The notes under the pieces were generated by a model, which saw only the letters and a list, made by a program, of their open reading frames with translations, searched no databases and was not told the origin of the DNA. A program made the position numbers and the translations under genes. A DNA stretch of 10,601 bases, from positions 1-10,601 of the forward strand of contig JAEYPE010000216.1 of NCBI GenBank assembly GCA_023411035.1, given 5' to 3'. Numbering within the stretch: position 1 is the stretch's first letter; every line of letters starts with the position of its first letter. This DNA comes from Pseudomonadota bacterium. Its GTDB lineage: Bacteria > Pseudomonadota > Alphaproteobacteria > Azospirillales > Azospirillaceae. Positions 6,046 to 10,601 of this stretch are shown in pieces.

Positions 6046-6573
6046 TCACGCGGCGAAGGGATGCTTCACCTTGTCCTTCTGGTTCATGAGGTCCTGCGCG
6101 CTGGGGAAGCTGGCGACGGCGCGTTCGATGGCTTCCTTCGTGGCGCGGTAGTTGTAGTCCTGGATCTTGGCGTTGTCCTTGGCTTCCCAATGGATGAAGA
6201 CGCCGACGCAGATGAAGATGTTGTCGATCTCCTCCTGCGGGATGGTGCCTTCCGCCACGCAGTCGGCCACGGCCTTGGCGACGGCGTGCTGGGCGGGGCC
6301 GAACATCTGCACCGCCTGTTCCGCGCCCTTGATCGTGACCTTGTTGAACAGGATGGTGGCCGGCTTGCACATCAGGTTGGGTGCGACGACGGCAAGAAGG
6401 GCGGTGAAGCCATCCTTGTTGTTGGTCAGCGCGTTGCAGAAGGCCGTTTCAACGGCGCTGCCGCGCGGCCCCATGATCAGGTCGATATGGGCAACCTCGT
6501 TCCCATCACCGACCAGCGACTCACCAACAAGCACACGGTTGATCTTCGCGGACTGTCCTCCCCACATCGGCAT
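6046..6573 (-). CDS. fae: 5,6,7,8-tetrahydromethanopterin hydro-lyase (formaldehyde-activating enzyme)
   Basis: This 175-residue Fae catalyses condensation of formaldehyde with H4MPT to methylene-H4MPT, the entry step of H4MPT-linked formaldehyde oxidation and detoxification in the cytoplasm. The family signature is nearly unbroken: LVGESLVGDGNEVAHIDL (residues 15-32, with the conserved His29), GPRGSAVETAFCNAL (35-49), FTALLAVVAPNL (56-67), VQMFGPAQHAVA (88-99), VGVFIHWEA (123-131) and the ending HPFAA. Length is close to the ~170 residues of the M. extorquens enzyme as I recall it; the N-terminus (MPMWGGQSAK) is a few residues longer. The start at 6573 has GGGAGAAAGGAC directly upstream, a good ribosome-binding site; ATG codons further out to 6714 run through the leader and the preceding gene's end and are rejected. 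A 64 bp gap separates it from the CitG-like gene. Confidence 0.97.
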   Translation of the reverse strand: MPMWGGQSAKINRVLVGESLVGDGNEVAHIDLIMGPRGSAVETAFCNALTNNKDGFTALLAVVAPNLMCKPATILFNKVTIKGAEQAVQMFGPAQHAVAKAVADCVAEGTIPQEEIDNIFICVGVFIHWEAKDNAKIQDYNYRATKEAIERAVASFPSAQDLMNQKDKVKHPFAA

Positions 6574-6637
6574 GTCCTTTCTCCCTAGCTTCTTCGGTGT
6601 TTTGCGTGGAAGGTGTCTTATCGGTTGCCTCGGGCCG

Positions 6638-7501
6638 CTACGGCGATTGCATGAGCCAGAACGCGAGCAAGCTGCCCACGACAATATCCGCGGTCGTCCC
6701 CGGATTGACGCCATTGTATTTGAGTTCCCGGTCCAGTTCCGCCAAGCGCGATCGCGTTAGCGTGAATGCACGATTCGAGGCTGCGTCTTCCCTCAATTCC
6801 GAAGCCCTGGCACGTAACCATTCAGCACGCTCCAGCCCGTATTTTCGGGTTACATGGCTGTCGGGCATGGTGGCGAGAAATTCCACGTACAGCAATTCCG
6901 CGGCCTGTTCGAAATTCGCTCCGGCGTCCAGCCATCGCCGGAGGCACGGGACGCCCGTTTCGAACAAGTCCGCGAAGTCCGTCGCGTACTGCCGGGCGAT
7001 CCGGTCGCGCTCCTGCGCTTCCCGCATGGCGGCAAGCAGGGGCACCCGCGCCGGGGCGTGCACGTCCGCGCCCTCCACACGGCCCAGGCCGGCGGGTTCG
7101 GCCAGCGCGATGGCACGGAAGGTCAACTCCGCGTCCGCCACGGTCAGGCTCGCGAGAACATCGCCCAGCCGTTTGCGCAAAGGACCGCCGCCGGTCAGCG
7201 CGGCCTGGGCGAGCGGAGCGGCCAGCAGCAGGATGCCGAGATTGGTGTTGCAGCCGGCGACCGCCCGCGTGGCGGTGACCGCCGCATGAATCCGCTCTCC
7301 GACGCTCAGTCCCGGCTGCGCGAGGATGGGCGCGGTCGCGTCGGCGCTGGCGAGGAACTGGGCAACGGTCATGCCGTGACCGTCCGCATGGATATGGACG
7401 TTTCCGGGCTTCAGCGCGCGCAGCTCCAGGTGGCAGGCGGCGCGGTAGGCACCGGCCACGCCGGATGCCGGATCAGGGGGAATTGGTGCCCAATGGATCA
7501 T
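6638..7501 (-). CDS. orf7: Triphosphoribosyl-dephospho-CoA synthase (CitG)-like protein of the H4MPT island (orf7 type)
   Basis: This 287-residue, largely helical protein is of the CitG/MdcB superfamily. CitG makes the triphosphoribosyl-dephospho-CoA prosthetic group precursor from ATP and dephospho-CoA. Recognisable blocks are ELRALKPGNVHIHADGHGM (residues 26-44, the superfamily's PKPG region), GCNTNLGILLLAAPLA (83-98, the TNTHLG-like motif) and KYNGVNPGTTADIVVGS (261-277, the NPGGSAD-like motif). Citrate or malonate lyase genes are absent, so the classical role is unlikely. Its position between the RimK-like ligase and fae matches orf7 of M. extorquens, so a role in H4MPT or methylofuran assembly is inferred; the reaction is unknown. 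Its ATG overlaps the upstream stop as ATGA (4 bp, 7498-7501), a sign of translational coupling. It ends at the TAG at 6638-6640. Confidence 0.82.
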   Translation of the reverse strand: MIHWAPIPPDPASGVAGAYRAACHLELRALKPGNVHIHADGHGMTVAQFLASADATAPILAQPGLSVGERIHAAVTATRAVAGCNTNLGILLLAAPLAQAALTGGGPLRKRLGDVLASLTVADAELTFRAIALAEPAGLGRVEGADVHAPARVPLLAAMREAQERDRIARQYATDFADLFETGVPCLRRWLDAGANFEQAAELLYVEFLATMPDSHVTRKYGLERAEWLRARASELREDAASNRAFTLTRSRLAELDRELKYNGVNPGTTADIVVGSLLAFWLMQSP

Positions 7502-8385
7502 GCGCTCACCCGCTCCACGAAATCAGCAGCCAGGGCGTCCGCGATGTCCACCGCGCTGACCCGTTGCAGCCCTTGCCAGGCCGGCATGCTGTTGACCTCC
7601 AGAACCAGCCAGCGCCCCGCCCGGTCCTGGATCAGATCGACACCGGCATAGCCGGCACCAACCGCCAGCGCGGCGCGGATGGCGAGGGCGGCGGCCTCGT
7701 CGTCGGCGGGAGCGGCCTCGCACGCCGCACCTTGATGGACGTTGGTGATCCAGCTCCGTCCATGCCGGTTCATCGCGGCGACCGCCCGCCCGCCGGCCAC
7801 GAACACCCGCCGGTCCCGCCATGCGCCCTCCGTTCGCGGCGGGATGAAGGGCTGGAGGTAATAGACCCCGGCGACCTGTTCGGCATCGGGCAGCGCCTCC
7901 GGCCCGTCCAGCCGCAGAAGGCCGCGCCCCTGCGCGCCGAACAGGGGTTTCAGCACCTGATCGGGCGCCTGTTCCAGGACACGCCGGGCCGGTTCGGCGT
8001 CCTGCGCGGCGAGGGCGGGCGGCGTCGGCAGGCCGGCGCGGGCCAGCAGGAAACTCGTCATGCTCTTGTCCACACAGCGTTCGATGGCCCGCGCGTCGTT
8101 GTAGACCGGTACCCCGAGGTCCCGCAGCGCGTGGAGCACGCCCAGGCGCAACGTCACCTGCTCGAAGCTGCCCTGGCCCACGGCGCGGACGAACACGCCC
8201 GCCGGCAGCGCATCCTCGAAACCGGGGATCAGCAGCCCCGTGGCCGTGTGGCCGGCGGCGATCCCGCAGCGCCGTGGCGAGACGCAGCGGCAGGGCAGGC
8301 CGCGCGCCTCGATGGCCCGGACCAGACGGGGGGTGTGCCAGTCGGGCCGCTCGGTGAGGATCAGGGCGGCGCGCTCAGCGGACAT
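7498..8385 (-). CDS. orf5: RimK-family ATP-grasp alpha-L-glutamate ligase-like protein (orf5 type)
   Basis: This 295-residue protein has the RimK-type ATP-grasp layout. An N-terminal domain is followed by VYNDARAIERCVDKSMT (residues 94-110). The ATP-binding strand is VLKPLFGAQGRG (144-155, Lys146), then LQPFIPP (177-183) and DRRVFVAGG (191-199), then WITNVHQGA (212-220), and the metal-binding VLEVNSMPAWQGLQ (261-274, Glu263 and Asn265). RimK relatives ligate glutamate to carboxylates; the archaeal MptN adds alpha-glutamate to H4MPT. A glutamyl or similar amino-acid ligation onto H4MPT (or methylofuran) is therefore likely, in the cytoplasm. Its place right after mch fits M. extorquens orf5. 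It starts 2 bp after the mch stop and overlaps the next gene by 4 bp. Its start codon lies in the second copy of a 13 bp tandem repeat. Confidence 0.85.
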   Translation of the reverse strand: MSAERAALILTERPDWHTPRLVRAIEARGLPCRCVSPRRCGIAAGHTATGLLIPGFEDALPAGVFVRAVGQGSFEQVTLRLGVLHALRDLGVPVYNDARAIERCVDKSMTSFLLARAGLPTPPALAAQDAEPARRVLEQAPDQVLKPLFGAQGRGLLRLDGPEALPDAEQVAGVYYLQPFIPPRTEGAWRDRRVFVAGGRAVAAMNRHGRSWITNVHQGAACEAAPADDEAAALAIRAALAVGAGYAGVDLIQDRAGRWLVLEVNSMPAWQGLQRVSAVDIADALAADFVERVSA

Positions 8386-8400
8386 CGTCAGCGGACATCG
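8375..8400. repeat. Perfect 13 bp tandem duplication at the mch/orf5 junction
   Basis: The 13-mer TCAGCGGACATCG occurs twice head to tail at 8375-8387 and 8388-8400 with no mismatch. On the minus strand the first copy read supplies the last codons and TGA of mch (GAT GTC CGC TGA) and the second copy supplies the start of the next gene (ATG TCC GCT GAG). With a single copy the two genes would overlap by 11 bp; the duplication separates them. Confidence 0.9.
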
Positions 8401-9377
8401 CGGAACGAGCGTTCCACGAGGTCCGGCGCCAACTCCCCGGCGTGGAAGCTGCGCCCGCTGTCCACAGCGGTGACGATCACGCGCGCCGGGCTGAACAGCA
8501 TGGGGTCGATGGCGTAGAAATCCCCCTTCGCCGCCGCGAAGACCTCCGCGAAGGGACGTCCATGATCCCGCGAGGCGGATGAGGGCAGGCGGCGCGCCAG
8601 ATCCTCCGCGCCGTCATCCGGACCGGCGACGTGCAGATGGACCGTTCCCCCATAGAGGATGGCGTCGTTGGTGCGGCCCATCGCAGTGAGGAAACCGCCG
8701 CCCGGCGGCGGAAGCGGCGCCATGCCGATGCCGTCGACGACGCGGTCGAGCGGGAAGCCGAGGCTGTGCAGCTTGTGCAGGGCGACCTCCAGCACGCGGG
8801 CGACCACCTGGGTGGTCCCGGCGAGGCTCTGCGTCGGGGTGAGGACCAGCGTCAGCCGGTCCGCGGCGATGCCGCAGGTGGTGGCGATGCGGGCGACCAG
8901 TTCGGCGGGCGGCACCGCCGCCACCTCCATGACGAAGGCCGCCGAGTCAGCCGTGTCGCGGTAGGCCAGCTCGTCGAACAGCGCCTCCTGCCGCGCCAGC
9001 GCACGTCCGGGGCCGGAGCCCAGGGCGAAGAAGGCGTCCTTGCCGCTGCCGTGGCTGAGGCTCCAGCCGGCATACTGGCTGCCGAGACAGGCCAGCACCG
9101 GCTGTGCGCTGTGAACCGTGACGCCAAACGGCCAGGACGGCGTGCCCGGCACCGCACCCAGCGTCACCCGGCCAAGGCCGCCCATGCACAGTGCGGCGAT
9201 GCGCCGCCCGGCCTCCAGCCCGCCGAAATGGCGTATCCCGGCATCGACGACGCAGGCGCCCCCGACCCGCTGGAGACCGAGGCGCAGCACCCGGGCATTG
9301 GCGACCAGCCGTTCGGCCAGCGGCGCGGAAAGCGCCGCAAGGCTTGGACGCGGGTCGGAGTCATTGCGTTTGGCCAT
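8388..9377 (-). CDS. mch: Methenyltetrahydromethanopterin cyclohydrolase
   Basis: This 329-residue Mch reversibly hydrolyses methenyl-H4MPT to N5-formyl-H4MPT, the cytoplasmic step between methylene-H4MPT dehydrogenase and the formyltransferase/hydrolase complex. Family blocks are present throughout: GSQYAGWSLS (residues 99-108), FALGSGPGRALA (117-128), LVLTPTQSLAGTTQ (177-190) with QVVARVLEVALHK (190-202), VDGIGMAPLPPP (214-225), AMGRTNDAILYGG (232-244), LPSSASRDHGRPFAEVF (264-280) and DFYAIDPMLFSPA (286-298). Length is normal (about 320). The chosen ATG at 9377 follows GGGGAGAGGG-CTAAT; a start at 9437 would lie inside the repeat and add 20 residues unlike the family. The ribosome-binding site is inside a perfect hairpin from that repeat. 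The gene ends 2 bp before orf5. Confidence 0.97.
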   Translation of the reverse strand: MAKRNDSDPRPSLAALSAPLAERLVANARVLRLGLQRVGGACVVDAGIRHFGGLEAGRRIAALCMGGLGRVTLGAVPGTPSWPFGVTVHSAQPVLACLGSQYAGWSLSHGSGKDAFFALGSGPGRALARQEALFDELAYRDTADSAAFVMEVAAVPPAELVARIATTCGIAADRLTLVLTPTQSLAGTTQVVARVLEVALHKLHSLGFPLDRVVDGIGMAPLPPPGGGFLTAMGRTNDAILYGGTVHLHVAGPDDGAEDLARRLPSSASRDHGRPFAEVFAAAKGDFYAIDPMLFSPARVIVTAVDSGRSFHAGELAPDLVERSFRDVR

Positions 9378-9382
9378 ATTAG

Positions 9383-9405
9383 CCCTCTCCCCTCTGGGGA
9401 GAGGG
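9383..9405 (-). promoter_or_regulatory. Perfect hairpin enclosing the mch ribosome-binding site
   Basis: On the minus-strand transcript the sequence is CCCTCTCCCC, loop AGA, GGGGAGAGGG, then CTAAT and the mch ATG at 9377. The 3' arm is the only Shine-Dalgarno-like sequence before mch, so the 10 bp GC-rich stem would hide it. Translation may depend on ribosomes or coupling to open the stem, or the stem may act as an mRNA stabiliser or weak attenuator. There is no U tract, so it is not a typical intrinsic terminator. Confidence 0.6.
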
Positions 9406-9500
9406 TGGCCCGCAGGGCCGGTGAGGGGGTTGCGCATGGCGGGACGCTCGGCAAAAGCGCACCCCCCTCACCCTAACCCTCTTCCCAGAGGGGAGAAGGG
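9383..9500. repeat. MITE/REP-like palindromic repeat with ~24 bp terminal inverted repeats
   Basis: This 118 bp imperfect palindrome lies between orfY and mch. The left terminal unit (9383-9405) and right unit (9477-9500) are inverted copies differing by one substitution and one extra base. Just inside, GGTGAGGGGGT (9420-9430) pairs with the reverse complement at 9461-9472 with one bulged base. The left unit is itself a perfect 10 bp stem with a 3-base loop, and GGCCC-GCA-GGGCC (9407-9419) is a second small hairpin. Layout and composition are like dispersed intergenic palindromes common in high-GC proteobacteria. No target duplication is obvious and it codes for nothing. Confidence 0.8.
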
Positions 9501-9548
9501 AAATCGAATGCGATGGCCCCTGACGCGGGACGGAAGGGGTTTCCAGGG

Positions 9549-10601
9549 TCATGCTTGCATCTCCATCGTTGCGGAGGCCGCCAGTTGACGCCTCCGCCGT
9601 CCGGCATGGCGCCGCGCCGCGCCGGCGCTGGGACCGTCGCCCAACACGGTGCAGACCGGCTCGCCGCGTTCGATGATGGACGGCGCCGCAGGACGGTCCG
9701 CCGTCCAGGCGGGCCAGCGCATCCCGGCGTCGATCCGGATGGGAGCGTCGGCGTAGAACACCTCCGCCGCCCGGCATCCCCACGGCGCCGGCAGGCTGTC
9801 GGGCAGGCGTCCCGCGCAGGCGTCCAGGTGAAGGCCGAACAGGGACGGCATGGGCGGGCGGTCGAAAACGTCCAGCGTCGCGCCCGGCCTTGGATTGATC
9901 TCCAGCAGATGATGATCCGCCCCGCTCAACAGGAAGTCGGCGCTGTTCAGCCCGACCAGCCCGAACGCCGACGCAAGGCGGTTCATCATGCCGGGCAAGG
10001 TCCGGGCCAGCCGCTCCGGACAGCGCCATGGCCCGGCAGCCCCGCCGTAGCGATACGGGCTTCTCACAGTCGGCGAAGCCCATTGGCGGCTCAGCCCGAC
10101 GATGACGGCCCGGTTTCCGTTCGCGAGAAAGAGGACAGACACGGCATGGCCGGTGACACGGCGCTGAAAGTACCAGCCCGGTCGGGCTTCCGCCGCCGAT
10201 GCATGGGTGACGTGCCCGCCGCCGCTGCCGCCGATCCGCTTCAGCAGATGGCCGCCATCACATCCATCGAGCGTCCGCGTGACCGGAGGATGGGGGATGC
10301 CCAGCCGCTTCAGCGCGGTGGCGAAAAGGAACGGGTCCTTCACCCGCGCCACCGCATCGGCCCGGTTGCCGAGCAGGGTCCGGTTCTCCGCGATGCGCGC
10401 CAGCAGCGCCGGGTCATCCTCGAAGCCGGCGCCGTAGACCAGCGGCAGGCCGCGCAGTTCCGTCCGCGCCAGAGCGTCCAGGAGAGCGCCGGACTCCAGC
10501 CGCAAGCCTCCGGAAGGCAGCCGGAGACAGGGATTGGCAAGCTGACGGGTGTCCAGGTCGGCGAACAGGTCGATGGCCGCCGGGCGCCGGCCGGCGCGCC
10601 G
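9549..10601 (-). CDS. orfY: ATP-grasp protein of the H4MPT island (orfY type), N-terminus outside window
   Basis: The last 351 residues of an ATP-grasp protein are visible; the frame is open to the window edge, so the TTG at 10505 is not the start. The first residues include PAAIDLFADLDTR, a pre-ATP-grasp (Rossmann-like) domain element. Then follow TLLGNRADAVARVKDPFLFATALKRLG (codons about 10380-10300), the ATP-binding LLKRIGGSGGGHV (lysine plus glycine-rich loop), YFQRRVTGHAVSVLF and the metal-binding NSADFLL...HHLLEINPRPGATLD. The C-terminus is arginine-rich. The position directly before mch matches orfY of M. extorquens, an ATP-grasp protein needed for or linked to H4MPT-dependent C1 metabolism but with no assigned substrate that I can name. 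It is separated from mch by 171 bp holding only the palindromic repeat. Confidence 0.85.
   Translation of the reverse strand, partial: RRAGRRPAAIDLFADLDTRQLANPCLRLPSGGLRLESGALLDALARTELRGLPLVYGAGFEDDPALLARIAENRTLLGNRADAVARVKDPFLFATALKRLGIPHPPVTRTLDGCDGGHLLKRIGGSGGGHVTHASAAEARPGWYFQRRVTGHAVSVLFLANGNRAVIVGLSRQWASPTVRSPYRYGGAAGPWRCPERLARTLPGMMNRLASAFGLVGLNSADFLLSGADHHLLEINPRPGATLDVFDRPPMPSLFGLHLDACAGRLPDSLPAPWGCRAAEVFYADAPIRIDAGMRWPAWTADRPAAPSIIERGEPVCTVLGDGPSAGAARRHAGRRRRQLAASATMEMQA

Noticed and set aside
6574..6714. Longer Fae start at 6714
   Set aside because: The added 47 residues are unlike any Fae, overlap the end of the CitG-like gene, and the ATG at 6573 has a strong ribosome-binding site.
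7465..8517. Long plus-strand frames opposite orf7, orf5 and mch (also 6854-7651 and 8631-9476)
   Set aside because: Each lies antisense to a gene with clear family motifs, crosses gene boundaries and shows no recognisable domain.
8388..9437. Identification as beta-RFAP synthase (mptG), and a start at 9437
   Set aside because: Island context first suggested mptG, but the AGWSLS, TPTQSLAGTTQVVARV, GRTNDAILYGG and LPSSASRDHG blocks are those of Mch. The extra 20 residues come from the palindromic repeat.
1..10601. CRISPR array, tRNA or rRNA genes, riboswitch
   Set aside because: No regularly spaced direct repeats, no cloverleaf or rRNA-like stretch, and no long structured leader other than the palindromic repeat before mch were seen on either strand.

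Overview
The window is high-GC DNA from a proteobacterium with a tetrahydromethanopterin (H4MPT)-linked formaldehyde oxidation pathway. Strong matches to Fae (formaldehyde-activating enzyme) and Mch (methenyl-H4MPT cyclohydrolase) sit in the order ATP-grasp, mch, RimK-like ligase, CitG-like protein, fae. As I recall it, this is the order of the Methylorubrum (Methylobacterium) extorquens orfY-mch-orf5-orf7-fae island. The IS types, GC content and protein character suggest an alphaproteobacterium, perhaps Rhodospirillales/Azospirillum-like. That placement is inference; no rRNA or other marker gene is present.

Layout. (1) 1-872 is an insertion-sequence graveyard: the 3' end of an IS256-family element appears to be inserted into an IS4-family transposase gene, whose remaining 3' part is split by a -1 frameshift at a run of seven A's. 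(2) 1030-3180 is a small set of exported proteins of the kind found beside PQQ-dependent (quinoprotein) alcohol dehydrogenases: a four-cysteine periplasmic protein on the plus strand, converging on a SoxYZ-like carrier and a metallo-beta-lactamase-fold hydrolase on the minus strand. No quinoprotein gene lies in the window. (3) 3253-5298 holds two minus-strand genes, an MfnF-type hydantoinase/oxoprolinase-like protein and an MfnD-like ATP-grasp ligase, separated by 3 bp; both fit methylofuran (C1 carrier) biosynthesis. (4) 5333-6040 is a HisA-like TIM-barrel gene, the only plus-strand gene inside the C1 island. (5) 6046-10601 is a minus-strand run: a partial ATP-grasp gene, a 118 bp palindromic repeat, mch, a RimK-like ligase, a CitG-like protein and fae.

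How they work together. Periplasmic quinoprotein oxidation of methanol or other alcohols would give formaldehyde. Fae condenses formaldehyde with H4MPT, a methylene-H4MPT dehydrogenase (not in the window) oxidises the product, and Mch hydrolyses methenyl-H4MPT to formyl-H4MPT. The formyl group then passes to the formyltransferase/hydrolase complex, which uses methylofuran. The three ATP-grasp proteins, the MfnF-like, HisA-like and CitG-like proteins are the poorly characterised part of the island and most likely build or modify the H4MPT and methylofuran cofactors.

The most notable points are a perfect hairpin from a dispersed-type repeat that contains the mch ribosome-binding site, a 13 bp tandem duplication that makes the mch/ligase stop-start junction, the inverted HisA-like gene nested within an opposite-strand operon, and the SoxYZ-like/hydrolase/CxC-protein trio.
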